NCBI GenBank assembly: GCA_021390615.1
Contig: JAJEJU010000025.1
Location: 682,001-746,000, forward strand
Length of the DNA stretch: 64,000 bases
Origin: Rhodanobacteraceae bacterium ZG21-1
Lineage (GTDB): Bacteria; Pseudomonadota; Gammaproteobacteria; Xanthomonadales; Rhodanobacteraceae
Direction: 5' to 3'
Shown here: positions 17,526 to 26,202 of the stretch, piece by piece
Layout of the letters: each line of letters opens with the position of its first letter
How positions within the stretch are numbered: the first letter of the stretch is position 1
Program-made: the position numbers and the translations under genes
Notes under the pieces: generated by a model
What the model was told of the DNA's origin: nothing
What the model saw: only the letters and a program-made list of their open reading frames with translations
Database searches by the model: none

Positions 17526-19109
17526 ATGGCGAACGCGGCGAGCAAAACACTCTTCTCCGGAACGCGGGCATGGTGGGCCATGCTGGCCCTGGTGCCGATG
17601 CTCAACGTGCTGCCGGCGGTGCCCATCGATGAGACCCGCTACCTCACGGTGGCCTGGGAAATGCGCCAGACCGGCGACTGGATCGCGCTGCATCTCAATG
17701 GCCTGCCCTATTTCGACAAGCCACCGCTGCTGTTCTGGCTGATCAACCTCAGCTGGAAGGTGTTCGGCGTATCCGTGTGGTCGGCGCGCCTGATCAATGT
17801 GCTGCTGAGCTGCCTCTGCCTGGCCGCCATGTCCAGGCTGGACCGGCTGCTCGACTGCGGCCTGTACGCCACCGCATGGATCCTCGCCGGTACGTTTTAT
17901 TTCGCCATGTTCAGCGGCGTCGACATGTTCGACGTCGGCCTGTGCTGCTTCGTGGTGCTGGGTTATGTCGCGCTGGTGACGCGGGCGCAGGGTACCCAAG
18001 GCTCCGCGCTTGGACTGCTGTTCGCCGCCGTGACGTTCGGCGCCTTGCAGAAAGGTCCGGTGATCCTGGTCTACCTCGCCGGCCCGATCCTGCTGATGCC
18101 GTGGTGGCTTCCCGAGACGCGGGCGCGCGGCATGCGTTGGCATGCAACGCACCTGGCGGTCGCGCTCGCCGGTCTGCTGCCTGCCGTGGTGTGGGCCTTG
18201 CTGGCCGCACGCAGCGACTCCGGGCTGGAAACCCTGCTGATCAAGCAGACCGCCGGACGAATGGTGCAGAGTTTCGCGCACCGCCGCGCCTGGTGGTGGT
18301 ATCTGCCGCTGCTGCCCCTGCTCGTACTGCCGTGGCCGCTGGTGCTGCGCTGGAAGCGCGTGGCCGCGGCATGGCGGCAAGCCGCTCGCGCCACGGCATG
18401 GCGGTTTGGGCTGGTCGCCGTGCTGCCCGGCGTCGCCTTGCTCTCGCTGATCAGCGGCAAGCAGGTGCATTACCTCATCCCGCTGCTGCCCGGCGTGGCC
18501 CTGATGCTGGCCGCGCTGCTTCGCCGCGATGCGCAGGTGCTCTCGGTATCGCGGCTGATGCTGGTATGGCTGCTTGCCGTGGCGGTGGCGATATACGCCT
18601 TCCGTGCCGACGGCGCGGGCGGCTGGCGCGCCGTCTCGTGCGCGGCCTGGGGTTATGCCGGCCTTTGCCTGGCGGTGTGCGTGGCGCTGTGGCAGCAACG
18701 GCATTGGTCTGCGCCGCTGCGTGCCGGACTGATCGCCATCCTGATGACGGTGTCGGCCTGGCCGGCGATGCATGCGCTGGTGCTGAAGGATTACGATCTC
18801 GCGCCGTTCGCCGACGCACTGGCGCAGCGCGTGGCGCACGGCGACGTGATTGCCCGCGAACCCAATGAGCCCGGACTGGTCGGCTTCCTGGCCCGCCTGC
18901 CTCAGCCCCTGCCCACCGCCGAAGATCCGGCCGCCTGGGCCAAGGCGCACCCCGACGGTTTTCTGCTGCGCTGGTCGCGGCACAAGGACAAACCCTCCGG
19001 CATGGTGCTGTTCACCGATGTCGGCAAGATCGGCTGGGTCGGATTGGCGCCGGCCCGCACCATCGGCGACTGGCAAAACTCCGACGACGACGCGACATCG
19101 TCCGACTAG
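17526..19109 (+). CDS. ArnT-like glycosyltransferase, family 39/83
   Basis: 527 residues, with about 11 hydrophobic helices followed by a periplasmic C-terminal domain of about 100 residues. The first periplasmic loop has VPIDETRYLTVAWEM, with the Asp-Glu pair expected of the catalytic loop, and YFDKPPLLFWLINLSWKVFG is characteristic of the ArnT branch (4-amino-4-deoxy-L-arabinose or similar transfer to lipid A). No arn pathway genes lie nearby, so the sugar may differ. It is a different subgroup from the enzyme at 5609. Confidence 0.88.
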   Translation: MANAASKTLFSGTRAWWAMLALVPMLNVLPAVPIDETRYLTVAWEMRQTGDWIALHLNGLPYFDKPPLLFWLINLSWKVFGVSVWSARLINVLLSCLCLAAMSRLDRLLDCGLYATAWILAGTFYFAMFSGVDMFDVGLCCFVVLGYVALVTRAQGTQGSALGLLFAAVTFGALQKGPVILVYLAGPILLMPWWLPETRARGMRWHATHLAVALAGLLPAVVWALLAARSDSGLETLLIKQTAGRMVQSFAHRRAWWWYLPLLPLLVLPWPLVLRWKRVAAAWRQAARATAWRFGLVAVLPGVALLSLISGKQVHYLIPLLPGVALMLAALLRRDAQVLSVSRLMLVWLLAVAVAIYAFRADGAGGWRAVSCAAWGYAGLCLAVCVALWQQRHWSAPLRAGLIAILMTVSAWPAMHALVLKDYDLAPFADALAQRVAHGDVIAREPNEPGLVGFLARLPQPLPTAEDPAAWAKAHPDGFLLRWSRHKDKPSGMVLFTDVGKIGWVGLAPARTIGDWQNSDDDATSSD

Positions 19110-19216
19110 GACGCACGGCAAGGCGCGCGTCGGATGCGCGTGACGCTCGATCGGTTATTCCATGGCGACACTGACACACCGCACCCGCGCCATCGCGGTG
19201 AAGACGCGCGACAGCT

Positions 19217-19238
19217 GCCTAGCGGAACGTCGCTAGGC
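19217..19238 (-). terminator. Hairpin overlapping the stop of the small minus-strand gene
   Basis: Perfect 8-bp stem GCCTAGCG / CGCTAGGC with a 6-base loop. The stop codon of the 19233-19463 gene lies inside the stem. No T-run. Confidence 0.4.
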
Positions 19239-19463
19239 GCTCTTGAGGACGAACTTCAGGGTATCCCAAGTCAGGCCGGCCTTGAGCCCGCGCGCCCTGC
19301 GCACGGCGGTGCGGATGTCCTGCTCGCTGAGCCGGAAGCGCGCGCCCAGCTCCGCATAGCTGAGGATCTCACCCTCAATGCGCAGCAAAGGATTCACGAT
19401 GGCCTGGCCGCCCCGGCGATTGCTCTGCCGAGTGGATTTGAGGGAAGGATCGAACGTGGACAT
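19233..19463 (-). CDS. Small HTH-like protein
   Basis: 76 residues (MSTFDPSLKSTRQSNRRGGQ at the front) with a C-terminal region that looks like a helix-turn-helix: LSYAELGARFRLSEQDIRTA then VRRARGLK. The basic linker and this segment suggest DNA binding. The frame is open upstream to 19730, but the extra part looks non-coding; 19463 is the first plausible ATG, though its ribosome binding site is weak. Family not recognised. Confidence 0.5.
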   Translation of the reverse strand: MSTFDPSLKSTRQSNRRGGQAIVNPLLRIEGEILSYAELGARFRLSEQDIRTAVRRARGLKAGLTWDTLKFVLKSA

Positions 19464-20019
19464 GGAAGGGAAAGACACGCCGCCGGATCTCCTGACAACG
19501 TTAGCGAAAGCATCCGGAACCACCCATCGGACTATTCCTATCTGCATGCGCCGATGTCCGCAGGGCAGACGCAGTCGGCTTGCATGTTCACCGCGACACT
19601 GCGCGCGGAAGTCGACCGTCTCGATGACGACGAGCCTCAAGTACAGGCATGCCTGTCGGCACATAAGACACGGACTGGCGCTCCCGCGTGTGCCTGGCAG
19701 ATCTTGGCCACCTGTCCAGCCAGGCGGCACCTGCCGTGAACGTGCATGAGCACCGTAGCGCCATCAGTGTGAAGCGCCGGCCATGCCTCGCGATCGGCAA
19801 ACGTTGCAGCCACCTCGCGTACCGGTTGGTTACAGCCGCAACAGATTCAGTCGCCACCGAGACGGCCCGAGGGGGGATGCTTCGCCCCGATTCCGTTGAG
19901 TGACTGGAGAGTTGCTCCATGACCGCGGTCGTGGAGTAACCTTGGCACCGGGCACGCAGCGACAATGCGGTGTGCGGGGGGAAAAGCAGGGAATGTCTTC
20001 GTAACGCGGGGGTGCATCC
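19464..20019. other. Intergenic, about 550 bases upstream of the response regulator
   Basis: No gene recognised. It holds a possible sigma-54 promoter at 19942-19958 and a GC-poor middle section. The response-regulator ribosome binding site (GGGGG) is at its right end. Confidence 0.45.
19942..19958 (+). promoter_or_regulatory. Possible sigma-54 promoter of the response regulator
   Basis: TTGGCACCGGGCACGCA matches the -24 part (YTGGCAC) fully and the -12 GC, with GG and GC separated by ten bases. The TT before the -12 GC is missing. It lies 62 bases before the GTG start at 20020. Confidence 0.3.
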
Positions 20020-20679
20020 GTGCAGATCATCGTTGCTGACGATTATTTCGTTGTGCTGTCAAGCATACGGACGCTGTTCGAGCAAGAGGGGGAAAGCTAT
20101 CGGATCGCGGGAGAGGCCCACAACGGCCGCGGCCTGCTGGCCCTGCTCGGGGCGCGTAGCTGCGATCTGGTGATTACCGACTTCTGCATGCCGGACTCGA
20201 CCAGCCCGATGGACGGCCTGGTTCTGCTCGGCGAGCTGCACGCCCGGCATCCCAGCCTGCCGGTAATCATCCTGACCATGACCAGCTATCCGCCGCTGAT
20301 CCGCAAGATGTTCGATTGCGGCGTCAGGGGCATCGTCAACAAGCGCGCGATGAACCACGAACTGCTCGTCGCAATCCGCGCCGTGGCGAGCGGCCAAAGC
20401 TATCTCAGCACCCAGCTGGAAGCCGATGCGCTGCGGCGCATCGAGCGGCAAACCGCCGGCGACACGCACGCCGCAGATGCGCTCGGCGCGCTGTCGGTGC
20501 GCGAAGTCGAAATCCTGCGCCTGCATCTGCAGGGCCTGAGCTTCAAGGAAATCGGCGCCGAAGTGCATCGCAGCGCCACCACGGTCAGCCAGCAGCTGAG
20601 CGGAGCCATGCAGAAGCTCGGCCTGCTCGACAACAGCCAACTGCGCGAATACGCCAAGGCCTATGGGCTGACTTGCTGA
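20020..20679 (+). CDS. Orphan RcsB-like response regulator (NarL/LuxR family)
   Basis: 219 residues from a GTG with GGGGG seven bases upstream. The N-terminal receiver has D7/D8, phospho-acceptor D54 in ITDFCMP, T86 in IILTM and K108 in VNKR, so it is intact. The insertion SPMDGLVLLGELHARHPSLP after the acceptor is like that of RcsB. The C-terminal LuxR-type helix-turn-helix (about 158-205) reads LSVREVEILRLHLQGLSFKE. No histidine kinase is adjacent, so the partner is encoded elsewhere, or the protein acts through auxiliary partners as RcsB can. Confidence 0.88.
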   Translation: MQIIVADDYFVVLSSIRTLFEQEGESYRIAGEAHNGRGLLALLGARSCDLVITDFCMPDSTSPMDGLVLLGELHARHPSLPVIILTMTSYPPLIRKMFDCGVRGIVNKRAMNHELLVAIRAVASGQSYLSTQLEADALRRIERQTAGDTHAADALGALSVREVEILRLHLQGLSFKEIGAEVHRSATTVSQQLSGAMQKLGLLDNSQLREYAKAYGLTC

Positions 20680-20978
20680 GCGTCCCAAGCCTGTCGCTGC
20701 AGCCGATTCGGCGGTGCGACCGGCATCCATCGCCCGCTGCGGTGCGTATGCGAGGTGAGCGAATCGGCGCCGACGAACGGCGCGCTTGAGCTTCTTCGCG
20801 GCACGGATGCGGCGCATCGTCGCCGCGTCATCGACACCGTCGCTGTCTCTCGCCTTTACGACAACGCTGCCGCGTGTGCGATTAAGCCCCTTTTTTAGGC
20901 GAAATTTCGCTACATTAGCGCTGCCGTATGGCCTCCGCATGCTGACAGGCGGAGTTTCCTACACTTGAGATGGAATCC

Positions 20979-21371
20979 ATGGCTACCAAAACCACTGCCA
21001 AGAAAGCTCCTGCCAAGGCCAAGCCCGCTGCTGCGGCGAAAGGCCCCGCGCCCGTGAAGCCGCTGAACGAGGCGCTGTCGAAGTCCAGCCTGGTCGCGCA
21101 CATCGCCGCCCAGGCCAGCGTCGAAGCGAAGACGGTCAAGGCCGTGCTCAGCGCGCTCGAGCACGCGATCTTCTCCTCGGTGCACAAGAAGGGCGTCGGC
21201 CACTTCACCCTGCCCGGCCTGTTCAAGCTGCAGGCGGTCAAGGTGCCGGCGAAGCCGAAGCGCAAGGGCAAGAACCCCTTCACCGGCGAAGAGCAGACCT
21301 TCGCGGCCAAGCCGGCGACCACCAAGGTCAAGCTGCGCCCGCTGAAGAAGCTCAAGGACGCCGCGCTCTAA
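20979..21371 (+). CDS. HU-family DNA-binding protein with Lys/Ala-rich tail
   Basis: 130 residues. The first 30 are a repetitive tail (MATKTTAKKAPAKAKPAAAA) like that of histone H1-type bacterial proteins. An HU/IHF fold follows: LNEALSKSSLVAHIAAQASV, KTVKAVLSALEHAIFSSVHK, GVGHFTLPGLFKLQAVKVPA and the arm motif NPFTGEEQ. HU proteins bend and compact DNA as dimers. ATG at 20979 is preferred (GAGATGGA upstream) over the in-frame ATG at 20970. A classical terminator follows, so it is monocistronic. Confidence 0.85.
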   Translation: MATKTTAKKAPAKAKPAAAAKGPAPVKPLNEALSKSSLVAHIAAQASVEAKTVKAVLSALEHAIFSSVHKKGVGHFTLPGLFKLQAVKVPAKPKRKGKNPFTGEEQTFAAKPATTKVKLRPLKKLKDAAL

Positions 21372-21391
21372 TCGGGCATCCTGCAACGCAA

Positions 21392-21421
21392 AGCGCCGCC
21401 GGTTGCCGGCGGCGCTTTTTG
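21392..21421 (+). terminator. Rho-independent terminator after the HU-like gene
   Basis: An 11-bp perfect stem AGCGCCGCCGG / CCGGCGGCGCT, loop TTG, then TTTTTG. A textbook intrinsic terminator, 20 bases after the stop. Confidence 0.9.
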
Positions 21422-21474
21422 TTTGTCTTCCGAAAAGCCCAGACCGAACCGGCGGACCGTCGCAGCGAGTGCCG

Positions 21475-22137
21475 TCAGCGCTTCGCCTTGTGCGTACACA
21501 TCGGCAGCAACTGCCGCACTTCGTCCTGCAGCGCCGGGACGGCGCCCGTATCGCCCGCCACGTGGCGCAGCAGGTATTTCTGGAACAGTCCGTCGAGCAG
21601 CGCGTACGCAGCTCCGGGGGTCAGCGCGACCTGTTCTCCGCCTAGCTCTGCATAGCGCGTGACGACGCGCCAGACCATGTCTTCCAGGCTGCGGTCGATC
21701 TCGGCCACGTCGCCCCGGAAAGCTTCCTCGAACAGCGCCTGCGCGCGCAGGTCGTACCACAGGCAGTGCATCTGCGGTTCTTTGCGCAGCGTTTCCGCCA
21801 GCTTCTCCAGGAAGCCGTGGGCCAGCTCTTCGCGGCTGCGCGACTGCGCCGTCACTTCGTCGTAGCGAGTGGCGCACTTCGCCTTGAAGTGGCGAATGCT
21901 GCAGCTGATCAGATCCAGCTTGTCGGTGAAGTAGTAATGCAGCACGCCATGAGTGAACTCTGAGTTCTGCGCAATCTCGCGCAGGCTGGTTCTGGCGTAG
22001 CCCAGCGTGGCCAGAGTCTCCAGCGCCGCTTCCGCCAGTTCGATCCGTCGCGCCTGGTATTTGTCGACTGGGATCCGCTGGATCCGGTCCTGGCGTCGAT
22101 CTTCGGGGTCCGCCAGGCGGGCTTTCTGCTGCGCCAT
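21475..22137 (-). CDS. TetR-family transcriptional regulator
   Basis: 220 residues. The N-terminal helix-turn-helix (about 34-75) has AEAALETLATLGYARTSLRE and THGVLHYYFTDKLDLI, the conserved TetR recognition helix. The ligand domain has no recognised specificity. It is divergent from the oxidoreductase/acyl-CoA ligase operon starting at 22491, and a palindrome in the gap is its probable operator. TetR proteins in this position usually repress the neighbouring pathway until a pathway intermediate, often an acyl-CoA, binds. Confidence 0.88.
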   Translation of the reverse strand: MAQQKARLADPEDRRQDRIQRIPVDKYQARRIELAEAALETLATLGYARTSLREIAQNSEFTHGVLHYYFTDKLDLISCSIRHFKAKCATRYDEVTAQSRSREELAHGFLEKLAETLRKEPQMHCLWYDLRAQALFEEAFRGDVAEIDRSLEDMVWRVVTRYAELGGEQVALTPGAAYALLDGLFQKYLLRHVAGDTGAVPALQDEVRQLLPMCTHKAKR

Positions 22138-22245
22138 TCCGCCACCTCAATTCAAGCGACCCGGCTCATCGCCGATGCCTACGCCACGGCATTTCATGCG
22201 TGGTTGTGGCCGGATCATGCCATTGCGCATTGCAGCGTGACAACT

Positions 22246-22285
22246 GTCCAAATTTTACTTTACGTTCGTCCAAAATAATTTGGAC
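22246..22285. promoter_or_regulatory. Palindromic operator between the TetR gene and its target operon
   Basis: A perfect palindrome GTCCAAA-ATAA-TTTGGAC lies at 22268-22285, and a third half-site GTCCAAA at 22246-22252 is spaced 22 bases (about two helical turns) upstream in the same orientation. The surroundings are AT-rich and include TATAAA (22291-22296), a possible -10. This pattern suits a dimeric TetR regulator controlling both directions. Confidence 0.65.
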
Positions 22286-22490
22286 ATATGTATAAATTCT
22301 TCAGAAGAGGCTAGAAAGCAGCAGCCAGCCGCGCTGCGAAGCGGCACGAAACCAGCGACAAGCCAGTGCGTCAGTCCATCGCCAGCCAGCGCGCGCAGAG
22401 CCGGAACCAGGGTCCGGTAGCCGCCGGGCCGCTGGCCTCGATCGATCGAGTTCCAATCCAAGACAGCTATCGCCAACGGGAGGGAGTGAG

Positions 22491-23294
22491 ATGAGCGGAA
22501 AGACCTTAGCGGGGCGCAAGGCCCTGATTACCGGCGGAGCGCGCGGCATCGGCGCCGGCATCGCGCAGCGGCTGGCCGAGGCGGGAGCCGCCGTGATGAT
22601 CGGCGACATCCTCGCCGATCTCGGCCGGCAGACCGCCGACGCACTGGCCCGGCACGGCGTCAAGACCGGCTTCGTGGCGCTGGACGTCACCGACGACGCG
22701 CAATGGGAAAACGCGGTCGCGGCGACCGTGGCCACCCTCGGCGGCTACGACATCCTGGTCAACAACGCCGGCATCGAGATCACCTCGCTGGTCGCCGACA
22801 TCCAGGCCGCGGACCTGCGCCGCATGTGCGAGGTCAACGTGGTCGGCGTCGGCCTCGGCATGAAGCACGCCTTCCGCGCCATGCGCCCGGGCGGCCCGGC
22901 CGGCGCCGGCGGCGCCGTCGTCAACATCTCCTCGGTCGCGGCGACGATCGCCTTTCCGGCGATCGCCGGCTATTCGGCGACCAAGTCCGCGGTGGACCGG
23001 CTGACCCGCATCGCCGCGATGGAAGCCGGCAAGCTGGGCTACGGCATTCGCGTCAACTGCGTCTATCCCGGCCTGATCCCCACCGAGATGGGTTTGCAGC
23101 TGGCCACCGACATCGTCGCCAACGGGCTCGCCGCCGACATTGAAAGCGCGGTCGGCTCGGTGATCGGGCAGACCCCGCTGGGGCGCCTCGCCGACGTCGC
23201 CGAGGTGGCCGACGCGGTCGCCTTCCTCTGCTCGAACGATGCCCGCTTCATCACCGGCGCCGGCGTGCCGGTCGATGGCGGCATGGGCATGTAG
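22491..23294 (+). CDS. Short-chain dehydrogenase/reductase (SDR)
   Basis: 267 residues, the usual length of classical SDRs. The cofactor motif TGGARGIG is at 14-21, D65 lies in LDVTD, NNAG at 91-94, and the catalytic Ser147/148, Tyr161 and Lys165 (YSATK) are all present. GDI after the second strand points to NAD(H) preference. The last residues (GAGVPVDGGMGM) are as in FabG-like enzymes. GGAGGGAG precedes the ATG. First gene of the TetR-controlled operon; it would oxidise a hydroxyl or reduce a ketone of the substrate. Confidence 0.92.
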   Translation: MSGKTLAGRKALITGGARGIGAGIAQRLAEAGAAVMIGDILADLGRQTADALARHGVKTGFVALDVTDDAQWENAVAATVATLGGYDILVNNAGIEITSLVADIQAADLRRMCEVNVVGVGLGMKHAFRAMRPGGPAGAGGAVVNISSVAATIAFPAIAGYSATKSAVDRLTRIAAMEAGKLGYGIRVNCVYPGLIPTEMGLQLATDIVANGLAADIESAVGSVIGQTPLGRLADVAEVADAVAFLCSNDARFITGAGVPVDGGMGM

Positions 23295-23345
23295 ACGCGA
23301 CGCCTCGGCACTCCGCCCGGCGCAACCCACCATCGAGAAAAATCC

Positions 23346-24467
23346 ATGAGCGATAAAAGACCTGTCGTCGTCTACGGCGTCTCCGGCTACACCGGGCGCC
23401 TGGTCTGCGAATACCTGCGCGAATACCGCATCCCCTTCATCGCCGCCGGCCGCGACAAGGCCAGGGTGCAGGAGGTGGTCGACAAGATCCCGGGCATCGA
23501 GAACGCCGACTACGAAGTGGTCGAGGTGGAGCACACGGTCGAAGCGCTGACCGAGCTGTTCCGGGGCACCCGCTTCGTCAGCAACATGGTCGGCCCCTTC
23601 ATCAAGTACGGCGGCGAAGTGGTGGAAGCCTGCCTGGCTGCCGGCTGCCACTACAGCGACACCACCGGCGAGCAGGACTGGGTGATGCTGGCGCAGGAAC
23701 GCTGGGGCGCCCGCTTCGCCGAGAAAAACTTGCTGCTCGCACCGGGCATCGCGCACATGTACACCACCGGCGAGATCGCCGCGCAGCTGTGCCTGGAGCA
23801 CCCCGGCCTCGACACGCTCGACATCCTGGTGCTGTTCGGCGGCCTGCCGACCTATGCCTCGACCCAGACCATCTTCACCATCCTCAAGGCGAAGTGGCAC
23901 TACCTCGAGCAGAACCAGTACGTCGAGTGGCCGCACGAGACCAAGTTCGAAGTGGTGGTGCCCGGCCAGCACGGCACCGCGCTGGCCCTGCCGTGGGGCG
24001 GCACCAGTCACCCGGTGTGGTTCAAGAACGATCCGCGCGTGGCCAACTGCAAGGTGGCGGCCGGCGTGTTCGCGCGCACGGTGATGGAAGGCGTGGTCGC
24101 CACCGTGAAAATGTACGAAGAAAACATCAAGCCGCTGCCGCTGGATCAGCAGGAAATCGAACTCGGCAAGATCGCCGCCTCGATCCAGGCCGGCATGCCG
24201 CCGCGCGAGAACCCGCGCGTGAACACCTCGGTCGACTCGGTACATGCCTCCGGCCCGCTCGGCCGCGCGCACTGCGTGATCCACGGCAATTGCAACTACA
24301 AGCAGACCGGCCTGCTGCAGGCCTATGCGGCGTACTCGCTGCTGCAGACGCCGCCGAAGAAGGTCGGCTTCGCTTCGGGCTGCCAGGCCTTCGGCCATCG
24401 CGAACTGCTCGGCCAGCTGCGCAGCTTCGGTCTGGTTTCCAAGCCGATCCTCACCGTGCAGGACTGA
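23346..24467 (+). CDS. Saccharopine-dehydrogenase-like oxidoreductase
   Basis: 373 residues. The N-terminal Rossmann motif VVVYGVSGYTGRLVCEYL and GRD at about 36-38 match the saccharopine dehydrogenase NADP-binding family, which includes the trans-acting enoyl reductases. NMVGPFIKYGGEVVEACL and HYSDTTGEQDW are typical of the group. The C-terminal half holds the substrate domain. It probably works with the SDR on the same cyclic or unsaturated substrate; the true reaction is unknown. 51 bases separate it from the SDR gene. Confidence 0.85.
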   Translation: MSDKRPVVVYGVSGYTGRLVCEYLREYRIPFIAAGRDKARVQEVVDKIPGIENADYEVVEVEHTVEALTELFRGTRFVSNMVGPFIKYGGEVVEACLAAGCHYSDTTGEQDWVMLAQERWGARFAEKNLLLAPGIAHMYTTGEIAAQLCLEHPGLDTLDILVLFGGLPTYASTQTIFTILKAKWHYLEQNQYVEWPHETKFEVVVPGQHGTALALPWGGTSHPVWFKNDPRVANCKVAAGVFARTVMEGVVATVKMYEENIKPLPLDQQEIELGKIAASIQAGMPPRENPRVNTSVDSVHASGPLGRAHCVIHGNCNYKQTGLLQAYAAYSLLQTPPKKVGFASGCQAFGHRELLGQLRSFGLVSKPILTVQD

Positions 24468-24535
24468 TCCACCGGCGTGTATCCGCGGCGCTGCTGCGGC
24501 CGCGCCGTCCCTGCCCTATCTGCGAGGCGCAAGCT

Positions 24536-26077
24536 ATGCGGCTGATCGACTATCTCGACAAGGGTGCTTCGTTGGGCGGCGACGCGCCATGTCTCAGCAT
24601 GGACGGCGCCGACTTGAGCTACGCGCAGGTGCAGCGGCTCAGCTATCGCGTGGCGCGTGGCCTGGATCGCTCCGGCGTGCGCCCGGGCGACAAGGTGGCG
24701 ATTCTTTCCGGCAATGACCCGATCGCGTTCAGTTGTGTGTTCGGCATTTCGCGCGCGGGCGCCGTGTGGTGCCCGATCAACCCGCGCAACGAGGCCGCCG
24801 AAAACCGCTTCATCCTCGATGCGTTCGACTGCAGCCTGCTGATCTTCCACAGCGCCTACGCGGCGATGGTCGAACAGCTGCTGCCTGGCCTGCCCAAGCT
24901 GAAAACCGTGGTCTGCCTGGATGCACCCCTGCCCTTCGCAGGCTCGTTCGAAGCATGGCTGGCCGGCCTCGACGACAGCTACTTCGAGCAGGCCACCGTG
25001 GACGACCTGGCGATGATTCCGGGCACCGGCGGCACCACCGGCAAGCCCAAGGGCGTGATGCTCTCCGGCCGCAACCTGGAGACCATGACCGCGCTGACCC
25101 TGATGAGCTATCCGTTCCGCGGACGGCCGGCCTACCTCGCGTTCGCGCCGTTGACTCACGCAGCCGGCGTGCTGTGCTTTCCGGTGATGGCGCTGGGCGG
25201 GCGCATCGTGATCATGCACCACCCCGACATCGGCGAATTCCTCGCCTCGATCGGCCGCTACCGCATCACCCACACCTTCCTGCCGCCGACCGTGATCTAC
25301 ATGCTGCTCGATCATCCCGGCCTGGCGCAGGCGGAACTGGGCTCGCTGCAGTGCTTCTGGTACGGCGCGGCGCCGATCTCCAGCGCGCGCCTGGCCGAAG
25401 CCCTGCAGCGCATCGGCCCGATGGCCCAGCTGTTCGGCCAGACCGAAGCGCCGATGATGGTGTCGACCATGGCGCCGCAGGACCACTACCGCGCGGACGG
25501 CTCGATCGCGACGGAGCGCTTGTCTTCCGCAGGCCGTCCGACGCCACTGGTGCAGGTGGGCATCATGGACGCGGACGGCCGCCTGCTGCCCAGCGGCGAA
25601 CGCGGCGAGATCGTGGTGCGCGGCTCGCTGGTGATGGACGGCTACTACAAGCATCCGCAGGCGACCGCCGAAGCCTCGGCGCACGGCTGGCACCACACCG
25701 GCGACATCGGTTATCTCGACGCCGACCATTTCCTCTACATCGTCGACCGCGCCAAGGACATGATCATCACCGGCGGCTTCAACGTCTATTCGGTCGAGGT
25801 GGAACAAGTGCTGCAGGCGCACGACGCGGTGCAGGACTGCGCCGTGCTCGGCCTGCCCGACGATAAATGGGGCGAGCGCGTGGTGGCGGTGGTGCAGCCG
25901 CGCGCCGGCCGCAGCGTGGACGTGCAGGCACTGGCCGCCTTCGTGAAAGCCAAGCTCGGCAGCGTGAAGACGCCCAAGCAGATCGAGGTGTGGCCGGAGC
26001 TGCCGCGCTCGAAGGTGGGCAAGGTCGTCAAGCCGGACATCCGCGCGCGCCTGCTGGCCGGCATCGATACGGCCTAG
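24536..26077 (+). CDS. Acyl-CoA synthetase / AMP-dependent ligase
   Basis: 513 residues. The ATP loop GTGGTTGKPKGVM is at 163-175, LFGQTEAPM (motif A5) follows, GWHHTGDIGYLD holds the ribose-binding Asp, DRAKDMIITGGFNVYSVEVE is the hinge, and the catalytic C-terminal Lys sits in PRSKVGKVV. These are the hallmarks of fatty- or aromatic-acid CoA ligases. GAGG lies 8 bases before the ATG. In this operon it probably activates the carboxylic acid substrate to its CoA ester. Confidence 0.92.
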   Translation: MRLIDYLDKGASLGGDAPCLSMDGADLSYAQVQRLSYRVARGLDRSGVRPGDKVAILSGNDPIAFSCVFGISRAGAVWCPINPRNEAAENRFILDAFDCSLLIFHSAYAAMVEQLLPGLPKLKTVVCLDAPLPFAGSFEAWLAGLDDSYFEQATVDDLAMIPGTGGTTGKPKGVMLSGRNLETMTALTLMSYPFRGRPAYLAFAPLTHAAGVLCFPVMALGGRIVIMHHPDIGEFLASIGRYRITHTFLPPTVIYMLLDHPGLAQAELGSLQCFWYGAAPISSARLAEALQRIGPMAQLFGQTEAPMMVSTMAPQDHYRADGSIATERLSSAGRPTPLVQVGIMDADGRLLPSGERGEIVVRGSLVMDGYYKHPQATAEASAHGWHHTGDIGYLDADHFLYIVDRAKDMIITGGFNVYSVEVEQVLQAHDAVQDCAVLGLPDDKWGERVVAVVQPRAGRSVDVQALAAFVKAKLGSVKTPKQIEVWPELPRSKVGKVVKPDIRARLLAGIDTA

Positions 26078-26202
26078 CGCTTGCCCGTGCCCGCCGGCAG
26101 GCGGCGGGCGCCACATCGTTCGAGAGACACCCGTCGGCGCCGCCGGCGGCGAGAGCACGCATCCGCGCGCCGGGTGCATTCACACCACGAGGGAGGGTTG
26201 TC

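Noticed and set aside
17514-19121. 535-codon open frame opposite the ArnT-like gene
   Set aside because: Gln/His-rich shadow; the plus-strand gene has transmembrane pattern and family motifs.
22506-24398. 630-codon open frame opposite the SDR and saccharopine-like genes
   Set aside because: Antisense shadow of two well-supported genes with all their motifs intact.
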